Virus record (IMG/VR): IMGVR_UViG_3300017755_000068
Location: 1 to 28,172 of that record
From: a virus
Length of the DNA: 28,172 bases
Strand: one strand, 5' to 3'
Position 1 is the first letter of the stretch, and each line of letters begins with the position of its first letter. The notes beneath the pieces were generated by a model. It saw nothing but the letters and a program-made list of their open reading frames with translations, was not told where the DNA came from and did no database searches. Positions 1 to 5,626 of the stretch are shown here, one piece after another. Made by a program: the position numbers and the translations under genes.

Positions 1-276
1 ATGTCCGTGTAGTTGTACACCATTTAATTTATGTCCGTGTGTATTATAAAGAGCTTGTTTTTCTAACTCTCTACCATTCCATAATTCCTCTGGTGTATGG
101 TCACGAAACCACTCAAGATTAAACTCTTCTGTTGCAATACCAAGCTGTACTGGTAGTACATCAGATAAATCTTCTCGTTCTTTTGCTCCAGTTTTCTCTA
201 GGAACAACTCATACCAGTTGCCATTAAGTAGTCTGTTAACGTCAGACCCACCGATACTATATTTATTTTTATTCAC
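1..276 (-). CDS. YqaJ-type phage recombination exonuclease, N-terminal part (cut by window edge)
   Basis: The first 92 codons are visible and the gene runs off the left edge. The protein opens with an IGGSDVNRLL segment, then YELFLEKTG, then LSDVLPVQLG with GIATEEFN. This is the N-terminal signature of YqaJ/lambda-exonuclease-like enzymes (PD-(D/E)XK fold), which resect double-stranded ends for phage recombination; the Glu of the G-x-x-x-E motif is present, while the catalytic D and E-x-K lie outside the window. The start is a GTG at 276, chosen because GAGGAG lies just upstream and the frame is open from there; no ATG fits. It is the most distal visible gene of the minus-strand operon, about 50 bases after the 171-aa gene. 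The family call rests on recognised sequence pattern. Confidence 0.8.
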   Translation of the reverse strand, partial: MNKNKYSIGGSDVNRLLNGNWYELFLEKTGAKEREDLSDVLPVQLGIATEEFNLEWFRDHTPEELWNGRELEKQALYNTHGHKLNGVQLHGH

Positions 277-325
277 GATAATCTCCTCAGATTGTTTACT
301 AAGTTATACTAAATTATGTATTACA

Positions 326-841
326 TTACAAGTTATTTAGTTTATTTTCTATGGTTTTTAATAGGCTTTGCCTTACTTCTAACTTAAAAACTATTAACTC
401 CCATAGTTCTGCATAAGTCGCCCAGAACTTTTGCTGTTTAGCATTAGTCTTGACAGCATATACAAGCAAATCTGCTGGTACATCACCAAGTAAGAGAGCC
501 ATTTGTTTGGCTTTCTTTTCGACAGATATGTTTTCGCCAACACGAGCTTGGACAGAATACAAAACTCGTAATTGTTTTTGTGCATCTTCAAATGATAAGG
601 GTTGTAAAGATTTTTTTGCTAAGTCTAATGCTTGCAGTAACTTCTCCCTACTATTTGATTTGATTACATAACCTCTGTGTATTGGGTCGAACCCATACTC
701 AGTACTTCTTGGTTGCCAATCTCTTTCAAGATGGTCCAGTACACCTTCTAACTTACCTTCTAATTCTTGTAGCGTTTCGCTTGGCTGTTTGGTTGCCAGC
801 TTCAACGCCCAAGAATAATTCTTTAACATTACATTACTCAT
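326..841 (-). CDS. Hypothetical phage protein, 171 aa
   Basis: Not recognised with confidence. The start at 841 (MSNVMLKNYS) is preferred over the ATG at 874 because GAGGAG followed by six bases sits directly before it, while the upstream ATG has no ribosome site. The protein is helical and charged. Its C-terminal third (DVPADLLVYAVKTNAKQQ followed by a YAELWELI segment) recalls a pattern seen in small phage proteins near replication genes, where a helix ends in a 'P-x-x-A-x-L' type motif; that resemblance is weak and no function is claimed. It lies between the zinc-ribbon gene and the YqaJ-like nuclease, so a role in replication or recombination is only contextual. Confidence 0.7.
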   Translation of the reverse strand: MSNVMLKNYSWALKLATKQPSETLQELEGKLEGVLDHLERDWQPRSTEYGFDPIHRGYVIKSNSREKLLQALDLAKKSLQPLSFEDAQKQLRVLYSVQARVGENISVEKKAKQMALLLGDVPADLLVYAVKTNAKQQKFWATYAELWELIVFKLEVRQSLLKTIENKLNNL

Positions 842-893
842 TATTATCTCCTCAAAAAAAGCTTGATTGAACATTTACTTAAAGTATATTGAG

Positions 894-918
894 GTTACAT
901 TCCTCCTCAGAATGTAAC
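894..918 (-). promoter_or_regulatory. Hairpin presenting a Shine-Dalgarno sequence in its loop
   Basis: A perfect 9-bp inverted repeat (GTTACATTC at 894-902 with GAATGTAAC at 910-918) encloses a 7-base loop. On the minus strand, the coding strand here, the loop reads TGAGGAG, an excellent Shine-Dalgarno core. The next ATG downstream (within the 3' arm) is followed at once by TAA, so the site does not start a normal gene; the 171-aa gene has its own site about 60 bases on. This could be a ribosome standby or regulatory hairpin, or the operator of an RNA-binding protein. The hairpin is seen directly; its function is inferred. Confidence 0.45.
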
Positions 919-932
919 TATAATTAATATTT

Positions 933-964
933 AAGAGGGTAGTTATCTCCATTTCTACCCTCTT
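933..964 (-). terminator. Stem-loop at the end of the zinc-ribbon gene, bidirectional terminator type
   Basis: AAGAGGGTAG (933-942) pairs perfectly with CTACCCTCTT (955-964) around a 12-base loop. The stop codon of the 46-aa gene lies in the stem. On the plus strand the stem is followed by a long T tract, a classical intrinsic terminator against antisense transcription; on the minus strand the following T tract is weak, so termination of the operon itself is probably only partial. Confidence 0.5.
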
Positions 965-1095
965 TTTATTTTTTTAAACTTAGGACGTTGATGAGCTGGC
1001 TTATCTTTTAAAGCTTTGATAGCACATTTATCACAGAAATATCTGTAAGTATTTTGTACTGTAGCTGGTGCTTTATTACAAACCATACATCTCAT
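955..1095 (-). CDS. Small zinc-ribbon protein, 46 aa
   Basis: A short gene of 46 codons (MRCMVCNKAP start, KKIKRG end). It has two Cys pairs, C3-x2-C6 and C21-x2-C24, spaced as in a zinc ribbon, and a strongly basic C-terminus, which fits nucleic-acid binding. Its ATG overlaps the TGA of the resolvase-like gene upstream (ATGA), a standard sign of translational coupling, which supports the start and the reality of the gene. The stop lies in the stem of the hairpin at 933-964. Specific function unknown. Confidence 0.65.
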   Translation of the reverse strand: MRCMVCNKAPATVQNTYRYFCDKCAIKALKDKPAHQRPKFKKIKRG

Positions 1096-1451
1096 AAAGA
1101 TTCTATTCCAAGAAGTTTTTTAATTTTTTCGTTCTTTATATTAAAACATAAGTACGCTTCACTATTCTTTTCTTTTAATAGCATTATATCAACACCAGAT
1201 TTCTTACCAAGGTATGATGATATCAAAGCAAAACCTTTTGCTCTGTACTTTGATTCGCATATCAACTTAATTGTTTTATGATTTGCTTTAGCTTCTTCTG
1301 TATTGTCTGGCACCCATAACTCTATGTCATTGGGAAAATCTTTTAAGATACCACTTAATGGTTGTCTTCTTGCAGACCAACGCCATTCTTTGAATAAAGA
1401 AACCCACCAATTTTCGTGGTAGGTTCCTTTTCTTTTTTCCTTACTTGACAT
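1092..1451 (-). CDS. Holliday-junction-resolvase-like PD-(D/E)XK nuclease, 119 aa
   Basis: Small nuclease of the RecB-like fold. In order: KG-x3-E near residues 8-13, a basic patch with RRQPLSG (28-34), Asp42 in NDIEL, and the ESK motif (E66-x-K68) after a beta strand, followed by KGFALISSYL. This order (Glu, R-x-P-x-SG, D, E-x-K) matches archaeal-type Hjc resolvases and similar phage enzymes, which cut branched DNA left by replication and recombination before packaging. The ATG at 1451 is chosen because GGAGG lies 9 bases upstream; a TTG three codons earlier would abut that site. It overlaps the 67-aa gene upstream by 11 bases and is coupled to the zinc-ribbon gene downstream. Confidence 0.7.
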   Translation of the reverse strand: MSSKEKRKGTYHENWWVSLFKEWRWSARRQPLSGILKDFPNDIELWVPDNTEEAKANHKTIKLICESKYRAKGFALISSYLGKKSGVDIMLLKEKNSEAYLCFNIKNEKIKKLLGIESL

Positions 1452-1644
1452 TGTTGACAACCTCCATATTGATTATGTCGACTAGTAAATCTAATTTAAC
1501 TTGAAACTCAATGTTTGATGGAGTTTTATTTTTAGCTTCACCTTTGTTAGTGATAGCATCACAACCCCATAGACTTCCAATATCTCGTATCAAGTTGTAT
1601 TTTACCTTATCAACTATTTCAGTTGGTGTATGTTTTCTATACAT
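1441..1644 (-). CDS. Hypothetical protein, 67 aa
   Basis: Not recognised. A small mixed-charge protein containing WGCDAITNKGEAKNKTP and ending IINMEVVNNVK. Its ATG shares one base with the TAA of the 93-aa gene (TAATG), with GAGG seven bases upstream, so it is coupled to its neighbour. It may also be a nucleoside-metabolism or nuclease partner, since such small genes cluster with resolvases in phages, but nothing in the sequence shows this. Confidence 0.6.
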   Translation of the reverse strand: MYRKHTPTEIVDKVKYNLIRDIGSLWGCDAITNKGEAKNKTPSNIEFQVKLDLLVDIINMEVVNNVK

Positions 1645-1925
1645 TATTTACCTCGCTTTACTTTCCATACTCGTTTTGAATTTTCTTTATAGCTTCTTGT
1701 GATGGCTGTAAAAGATTCTATTTTTTTAATAGCTCTTGCTAATCTTTGAGCTTGATTAGTTAATAGTATTACGCTTTCACCTTCTTTCATTTCTCTGGCT
1801 AAGTCTATCCAACGAAATAAATTAACGTGCGAATCGCTCACAGGTACTTCCTGTTCTATTGATATATTCGCCCAACCATTTAAAGAAACACGTCTTGTTT
1901 TATATGCAGTAGTATCATCACCCAT
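1644..1925 (-). CDS. Hypothetical protein, 93 aa
   Basis: Not recognised. The N-terminal half is polar and beta-rich (TRRVSLNGWANISIEQEV), the C-terminal half is helical and basic (AQRLARAIKKIESF, then KENSKRVWKVKRGK), compatible with DNA binding. The gene starts inside the end of the 63-aa gene (8-base overlap), with GGAG eight bases before the ATG. No catalytic motif is visible. Confidence 0.6.
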   Translation of the reverse strand: MGDDTTAYKTRRVSLNGWANISIEQEVPVSDSHVNLFRWIDLAREMKEGESVILLTNQAQRLARAIKKIESFTAITRSYKENSKRVWKVKRGK

Positions 1926-2109
1926 TGTCTGCTCTCCAGTTTGGATTTTGCATATACTCTATTATCAAATCTCTGGCTGTCCAGCAATCAAGTTCAAAGT
2001 CATCTTCAAGAAAAGGTCTTACTTGTAGTACATTGTACTCACCTTTGTCTCTGAACTTTCTAATGTAGTCAAAGATTTGTTTCTTTTCTTTATCACCTAA
2101 TTTATCCAT
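1918..2109 (-). CDS. Hypothetical protein, 63 aa
   Basis: Not recognised. Small acidic-basic protein with a helical start (DKEKKQIFDYIRKFRDKG) and the segment LEDDFELDCWTARDLI. It overlaps the ArdC-like gene by 13 bases and has AGGAG six bases upstream of its ATG, so it belongs to the same transcript and is probably expressed after the antirestriction gene by re-initiation. Confidence 0.6.
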   Translation of the reverse strand: MDKLGDKEKKQIFDYIRKFRDKGEYNVLQVRPFLEDDFELDCWTARDLIIEYMQNPNWRADNG

Positions 2110-3050
2110 TCGGCTCTCCTATAATTTATATTTGATGTGTGATGTTGATAGTCTTCATACAATATGTTTGCTGAATACACAGCAGTCTCTTGTACTGGTA
2201 CATTTTGCATTAGATAATCAACGGCCTTTTGTGCATCTGAACTTGCACTCCATAATACACTTGGCTTTTCTTTTAGTATCTTTATCCAAGATTTAAGATA
2301 GCTTAGTGTATCTGATTGACGTTCACTATATATACCAAACTTTGCACATAAGAATGAAGCACCCAGCTCTGCAACTAATTCTTCTCTGGCATACACATCT
2401 TCATTACGAATCTTTTGTGTGATACCATCTCTGTCTAGCCTGTGCTTTGCTCCTGTTGCGTGTATATATTCGTGGAACATTGTACTGTAGTAACCATTGG
2501 TTGACTTGAACCATTTGGTTTCTGGTAAATGAACAGCGTCTTCACTGATTCTGTAGTATGCTCTGCGTGTATCGCTGTGTTTAGTTTTGATATCACAACT
2601 CTTTAAGAAAGCATCTATGTCTTGGTTAGCTGTGAACTCAAGCTCAACCTCTGGCTTGTCGATAAATTTCTCTGGCAAGTTTTCTACTTGGTCCTTGTTC
2701 CATACTGGATAGGCTGAGAAACCACCAGCATATTTATCTCCAGTTTCTTCATCAGTTTTTATGTATGGACGGATAGCAAACTGTAGCCCAGCTTTGCTAC
2801 CTTTCTTTAGTTTACCACCTACACTATTCCATTGTTTGATTGTCGCCCAATCATTACTGGAATAGTTATACATCTGTGATGCAAACCATAACCACATTGC
2901 ATTGCCACCACTAAACTCTATGTTACTTACAACATTTCTTGGTGGCGTAACTGCTCCGTGCCAGGGGGCTTCCCACCCACTGGCACTCGCAACACCTGAT
3001 TCTAGATTCTTGATTATCTCCTCGACAATCTGTTGCTGTTTACTTGGCAT
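2097..3050 (-). CDS. ArdC-like antirestriction protein with zincin-type metallopeptidase domain
   Basis: 317 aa. The N-terminal half (about residues 5-130) matches the ArdC/TraC N-terminal ssDNA-binding domain pattern: helix, WEAPWHGAVTPPRN, SGGNAMWLW, then WNSVGGKLKKGSKAG. The C-terminal half carries H193-E-Y-I-H197 followed by ATGAKHRLDR, and EELVAELGASF (about 223-233), which supplies the usual third ligand region of this zincin family. ArdC-type proteins are known to shield incoming DNA from host restriction. The ATG at 3050 overlaps the previous gene by 11 bases and follows GGGG-AAAA. An early gene that protects the phage chromosome on entry fits its place in the minus-strand operon. The last 30 residues are poorly conserved in character and may be a lineage-specific tail. 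Confidence 0.85.
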   Translation of the reverse strand: MPSKQQQIVEEIIKNLESGVASASGWEAPWHGAVTPPRNVVSNIEFSGGNAMWLWFASQMYNYSSNDWATIKQWNSVGGKLKKGSKAGLQFAIRPYIKTDEETGDKYAGGFSAYPVWNKDQVENLPEKFIDKPEVELEFTANQDIDAFLKSCDIKTKHSDTRRAYYRISEDAVHLPETKWFKSTNGYYSTMFHEYIHATGAKHRLDRDGITQKIRNEDVYAREELVAELGASFLCAKFGIYSERQSDTLSYLKSWIKILKEKPSVLWSASSDAQKAVDYLMQNVPVQETAVYSANILYEDYQHHTSNINYRRAEWIN

Positions 3051-3345
3051 ATCTTTTCCCCCATTTTTTATTTGATTTGACCAAAGCTTTACGTATTGTT
3101 TCAGTAAAGTCTGCGATAGGAACTAGCTCATAGTCTTTGCTGATATCTTGAACTGTAAATATTGGAAGTTTTCTATCATCATTTTTACTTGTATGAAGAA
3201 AAGTAGAGATAGTTAACTCGTGGTCGTAACTACTATTTGGTTCTCTGCATTTAAACCTTATACTAACTACGTCGTCTGTTGGACTAACAACTATTGATAT
3301 TGATGTTGGATTGAATACGTTTACACACGTTTCGATTCTCTGCAT
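3040..3345 (-). CDS. Hypothetical protein, 101 aa
   Basis: Not recognised. The start at 3345 (MQRIETCVNV) is preferred over the ATG at 3366 because GAGGAGG lies five bases before it. The protein is beta-rich in the first half (SISIVVSPTDDVVSIRFKC) and ends in a basic tail (KSNKKWGKRYAK). It follows a hairpin and AT-rich block at 3362-3410, so it may be the first gene of a sub-operon, and it overlaps the ArdC-like gene. Confidence 0.65.
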   Translation of the reverse strand: MQRIETCVNVFNPTSISIVVSPTDDVVSIRFKCREPNSSYDHELTISTFLHTSKNDDRKLPIFTVQDISKDYELVPIADFTETIRKALVKSNKKWGKRYAK

Positions 3346-3356
3346 TTGTACCTCCT

Positions 3357-3410
3357 CGTACTGCAATTATAATTAATTTAAATGGGGGATAACACCCTAC
3401 CTTATCCCCC
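3357..3410 (-). promoter_or_regulatory. Intergenic hairpin plus AT-rich block (candidate terminator/promoter)
   Basis: GGGGGATAA (3384-3392) pairs perfectly with TTATCCCCC (3402-3410) around a 9-base loop. On the minus strand this hairpin is followed by AATTAATTATAATT and then the GAGGAGG ribosome site of the 101-aa gene. TATAAT within it is a perfect sigma70 -10 hexamer, but no good -35 is visible, so a promoter is only suggested. The same arrangement recurs at 905-964. The remaining bases up to 3479 hold no gene. Confidence 0.4.
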
Positions 3411-3479
3411 AACTACTAGATGTAATATTCATTAGCGACTTAAATCACCCAATTTTTGACCTTTCCTAGTTGTTAATGT

Positions 3480-3680
3480 TTATATGTGAGGTGGGTCGTC
3501 ATCATAGACTTCCCCAAAGTCTTCCCACTCTTGTTCCCAAGAGGGCTGACCATCTCCTTCGACTGAAGGGTCGCAGTCAAAACAGACATCAGGATTTTGA
3601 GAAGACATTTCGTCTGGCTTAAACCAAGCTTTACATTCTGTGCATTGGTAACCAGTATTTGATTTATAAGTAGGACTCAT
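3480..3680 (-). CDS. Small zinc-ribbon protein with acidic tail, 66 aa
   Basis: Cys pairs C13-x2-C16 (QCTECKAWF) and C33-x2-C36 (VCFDCD) form a zinc-ribbon pattern, followed by a very acidic, Trp-containing tail (WEQEWEDFGEVYDDDP). Such small phage zinc ribbons often contact RNA polymerase or act as adaptors, but no partner can be named here. The ATG overlaps the TGA of the 72-aa gene (ATGA) with GGAGG seven bases upstream, so the start is secure. Confidence 0.65.
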   Translation of the reverse strand: MSPTYKSNTGYQCTECKAWFKPDEMSSQNPDVCFDCDPSVEGDGQPSWEQEWEDFGEVYDDDPPHI

Positions 3681-3895
3681 TCTTTGACCTCCCTATTTCT
3701 AAACTTATTAAGAACAGACACAGCTAAGTCACGGTCTGTAAAGATTATAAACTTCTCACCACCCAGTTCGTACATAGAATCTGCATTGTGATATTGAATA
3801 TACTTACTAACTGGCACGTGTTCTAAGTGTGGGTCATTAGGGTCATCTGTAAATAACAGATAGAACTTATCTGTTTCGATATTTATATTATACAT
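3677..3895 (-). CDS. Hypothetical protein, 72 aa
   Basis: Not recognised. A compact, soluble-looking protein with YLLFTDDPNDPHLEHVP and GGEKFIIFTDRDLAVSVL. Start supported by GGAGG five bases upstream of the ATG; the end overlaps the following zinc-ribbon gene. Confidence 0.6.
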   Translation of the reverse strand: MYNINIETDKFYLLFTDDPNDPHLEHVPVSKYIQYHNADSMYELGGEKFIIFTDRDLAVSVLNKFRNREVKE

Positions 3896-3916
3896 TCCAA
3901 CCTCCTCAGGTTTAGT

Positions 3917-4048
3917 TTAAGTTAATGGTACACCGAAAAAAGCATACAAGTAAATAAATATTATATAGAGTATAGCACATAGTAATATTAACTTTACTGC
4001 TTCTATTATATACTCTTTTATTTCATCTATTATTCTATCTATCTTCAT
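3917..4048 (-). CDS. Small single-span membrane protein, 43 aa
   Basis: Short gene preceded by GGAGG six bases before the ATG. The product begins with a charged amphipathic stretch (MKIDRIIDEIKEYI), then a hydrophobic run of about 20 residues (roughly 19-39, LILLCAILYIIF and on) and a short tail. This is a plausible inner-membrane peptide with the N-terminus inside. It lies 21 bases before the next gene. It could be an early membrane-active or exclusion peptide; it is too short and badly placed to be called a holin. Confidence 0.5.
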   Translation of the reverse strand: MKIDRIIDEIKEYIIEAVKLILLCAILYIIFIYLYAFFGVPLT

Positions 4049-4097
4049 AACTTACCTCCATTGTAATACAGATAGCTTACTAAATTAGGAAAGACTT

Positions 4098-4137
4098 GTC
4101 AATGCCAGCTCGAATGAGCTGTGCATTTAGCATTGAC
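4098..4137. repeat. Nested inverted repeat (hairpin), left edge of the hairpin-rich island
   Basis: GTCAATGC (4098-4105) pairs perfectly with GCATTGAC (4130-4137); inside it CAGCTC (4106-4111) pairs with GAGCTG (4116-4121) around a GAAT loop. The flanks TGCCAGCT and AGCTGTGCA recur in another hairpin at 5677-5695, 1.5 kb away, so this is one copy of a dispersed hairpin module. Confidence 0.6.
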
Positions 4138-4203
4138 TAGGGTTTCCAATTTGGTATTGCGATTCATCATCTTAATAATAAATAAATTTTTCGACCTTTT
4201 CAT
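4099..4203 (-). CDS. Possible small protein, 34 aa
   Basis: A 34-codon frame (MKRSKNLFIIKMMNRN start) with GGGAG six bases before its ATG. The ATG overlaps the TGA of an even shorter frame (22 codons, 4200-4268), as in coupled genes. Its last third is encoded by the nested hairpin at 4098-4137, which argues that the DNA may be constrained as structure and not as protein. Low confidence. Confidence 0.25.
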   Translation of the reverse strand: MKRSKNLFIIKMMNRNTKLETLVNAKCTAHSSWH

Positions 4204-4310
4204 CTGGAACTCCCTACCTCCCCATAGATTACCACGTCATCAACTATATCATCTGTTAACTGTGTCATTCGTACAGCTCTCGTAAGGACGCTTCATCAAC
4301 GGCATAACTA

Positions 4311-4354
4311 CCACGCTCAGCGTGGCAATTCGTCGTGTCGCAAGTTAGACACGA
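4311..4354. repeat. Two consecutive hairpins downstream of the 176-aa gene
   Basis: CCACGC (4311-4316) pairs with GCGTGG (4320-4325) around TCA, and TCGTGTC (4333-4339) pairs with GACACGA (4348-4354). The second hairpin's core is repeated almost exactly at 5045-5062 (16 of 18 bases identical). The stretch 4204-4350 otherwise holds no convincing gene. Confidence 0.55.
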
Positions 4355-4378
4355 AAAAGGGGAGCCGAAGCTCCCCTT
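4352..4378 (-). terminator. Intrinsic terminator of the 176-aa gene
   Basis: AAGGGGAGC (4357-4365) pairs perfectly with GCTCCCCTT (4370-4378). On the minus strand the loop is the extra-stable TTCG tetraloop and the stem is followed by TTTTT, giving a textbook Rho-independent terminator about ten bases after the stop codon. It would separate the 176-aa gene from the rest of the minus-strand operon, at least in part. Confidence 0.85.
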
Positions 4379-4387
4379 GCAATTCGC

Positions 4388-4918
4388 TTACTTCTTAGCG
4401 AATCGCTGACTAGCTACGCTAGTCGTATCTTTGCCGTCATCAAGCTCTGGACGTCTTCTTTCGTCACACCATTTCTGGTAGCCAGCTTTCGTCCAGCCTT
4501 CATCTTTGATGACTTGTAACCAAACTCGTTGCTCAATCTCGTTGGTTATCTCACTCAACTCACACATACCTCGCATACTATCGTGTACATCAAGCACATA
4601 TTCTTTGGGGTTAAGACCTTCTTCAAGGTCTTGGCATATTGCCTTACCCCAATCATTGAACTTCTTGATTACAGTATCAAGTCCATTGTCAGCTTGTGAG
4701 CATCTATAACCTAGCTTATATCTCAAGCTGACGTTATCCTTAAGCCTATCTTCGTCGTTCGGCTTGTAACAGGATTGAGGTATCAATCCTACAAGCTCTT
4801 CGACAACGACGTCGATAGCTTTCTCAGTCTGTGCTGAGAAAGGTGTCTTAAGGTCAGCCCATTTGTATTGGTACTTTTTGTTAAGTTCTGCTACTGTTGT
4901 AATTTTTGATTTAGTCAT
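4388..4918 (-). CDS. Hypothetical protein, 176 aa, first gene of the leftward unit
   Basis: Not recognised. The ATG at 4918 (MTKSKITTVA) is preferred over the one at 4930 because GGAG lies six bases upstream of it. The protein is helical and charged, with WADLKTPFSAQTEKAIDVV near the start and a C-terminal WTKAGYQKWCDERRRPE segment. It is the first leftward gene next to the divergent non-coding region, has its own strong terminator and could be an immediate-early regulator, but no DNA-binding motif is clear. Its coding sequence is unusual: perfect hairpins at 4382-4403, 4408-4424, 4613-4632 (8 bp), 4762-4796 (13 bp) and 4819-4842 (9 bp). Base use is richer in G+C than the genes further left. 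Confidence 0.65.
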   Translation of the reverse strand: MTKSKITTVAELNKKYQYKWADLKTPFSAQTEKAIDVVVEELVGLIPQSCYKPNDEDRLKDNVSLRYKLGYRCSQADNGLDTVIKKFNDWGKAICQDLEEGLNPKEYVLDVHDSMRGMCELSEITNEIEQRVWLQVIKDEGWTKAGYQKWCDERRRPELDDGKDTTSVASQRFAKK

Positions 4919-4941
4919 TTGATTCTCCATTTATTGAATCG

Positions 4942-4970
4942 TTATATAACAACATTATTGTCATTATACT
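4942..4970. promoter_or_regulatory. Candidate divergent promoter region (-10 hexamers on both strands)
   Basis: Between the ATG of the 176-aa gene and the first stem of the structured region lies an AT-rich 55-base stretch. On the minus strand it holds TATAAT (4963-4968), a perfect -10. On the plus strand the same bases offer TATACT (4965-4970), which would start an RNA at about 4977, exactly where the long structured stem begins. No good -35 hexamer at 16-18 bases is seen for either, so the assignment is tentative. Confidence 0.35.
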
Positions 4971-4973
4971 GCT

Positions 4974-5213
4974 ATCACCCCCACAGCGAATGAACTGTCA
5001 AGAACAAGTGGGTCGTACGCCTTGCACAAAAGAGACTTGTCCGAGTGTCGCAATTCAGACACACGGACCAAGCTTAGATGTGCAAGACCCCTTGTCGGAA
5101 AGAATCTAACTATCCGACTCTTTGTCAGAGCAAAGCAAGGCTTTGTGAGTAGGATAGTTCTATTGTTTTCGGACTTGTTCCTTGATGGTTCAGCTCTTAG
5201 CTGTGGTAGTGAT
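4974..5213 (+). ncRNA. Structured RNA, 5' domain closed by a long composite stem
   Basis: From outside in: ATCAC (4974-4978) with GTGAT (5209-5213); CCACAGC (4981-4987) with GCTGTGG (5200-5206); 4991-5009 with 5173-5192, a 19-bp stem with one bulged C and a tandem G-U. It encloses two branches. Branch A: 5021-5028 with 5079-5086, 5036-5043 with 5064-5072, and GTGTC/GACAC at 5045-5062. Branch B: AACTATCC (5108-5115) with GGATAGTT (5152-5159), containing CAAAGC-AAG-GCTTTG (5131-5145). Positions were read directly from the sequence; the fold is my own pairing by eye. Confidence 0.6.
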
Positions 5214-5384
5214 GTATTCATCATCTTCTTAATAACATCATAAGATTAGTTCATCTCTTCCTATGGACGAGATGGAATCATCTTATCATTCACTACAATA
5301 AACCATACCTTAGTGTGGTTTATATGATGATTGCATATAATCAATGACAATCATTGTTGTTATATACTTCGTTCCCCTTGTAGG

Positions 5385-5462
5385 TTTCTCATTCTTAGCA
5401 GCGCTTGTTGCCGAGAAGCAACCAAGCGTGGCTAAGAAGCCAAAGCATAGCTTTGTGAGAAA
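5385..5462 (+). ncRNA. Structured RNA, compact three-way junction
   Basis: TTTCTCA (5385-5391) pairs with TGAGAAA (5456-5462). Directly inside, TTCTTAGC (5392-5399) pairs with GCTAAGAA (5431-5438), extended by CGCTTG/CAAGCG and TTGC/GCAA. Two bases later CAAAGC (5441-5446) pairs with GCTTTG (5450-5455). The three helices meet with almost no unpaired bases. The third arm repeats branch B's inner hairpin at 5131-5149. Confidence 0.55.
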
Positions 5463-5491
5463 GCTCTACCACTACAGCACTAGCGTGCGTA

Positions 5492-5604
5492 GTCGTGCGA
5501 GCGTGAAACTCGTGAGAGTTTTGTATGCACGACCTTTAGTTCCAATCACCGACAGAATTAGCTCGAGCTAGCGACACCTCTGGTGTCTGCTCTCGGACTA
5601 ATTC
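5492..5604 (+). ncRNA. Structured RNA, two extended hairpins including a GNRA-type loop
   Basis: GTCGTGC (5492-5498) pairs with GCACGAC (5527-5533) and encloses AAACTC-GTGA-GAGTTT (5506-5521), a perfect stem with a GNRA tetraloop, a common docking element of folded RNAs. Next, GAATTAG (5555-5561) pairs with CTAATTC (5598-5604) and encloses GACACC-TCT-GGTGTC (5573-5587). Confidence 0.5.
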
Positions 5605-5626
5605 GTGCGAGATTGAATAGCACGCA

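Noticed and set aside
4200-4268. 22-codon frame on the minus strand (MTQLTDD start)
   Set aside because: Coupled by ATGA to a possible 34-aa frame, but too short and with only a weak ribosome site; left as a note.
4506-4709. 67-codon plus-strand frame inside the 176-aa gene
   Set aside because: Antisense shadow of a better supported gene.
4963-5001. Minus-strand promoter using TTGACA (4996-5001) with TATAAT (4963-4968)
   Set aside because: The spacer is 27 bases, far from 16-18, although each hexamer is perfect.
4964-5224. 86-codon open frame on the minus strand
   Set aside because: It is the complement of the same hairpins and covers the candidate promoter; no ribosome site and no protein-like pattern.
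5022-5243. 73-codon open frame on the plus strand
   Set aside because: No ribosome site; it lies inside the nested stems of the structured region, and its arms translate to unrelated, Arg/Leu-rich strings.
5344-5571. 75-codon frame with a hydrophobic N-terminus
   Set aside because: Looks like a membrane peptide at first, but there is no ribosome site and it runs through a three-way junction and the GTGA-capped hairpin, which explain the sequence better.
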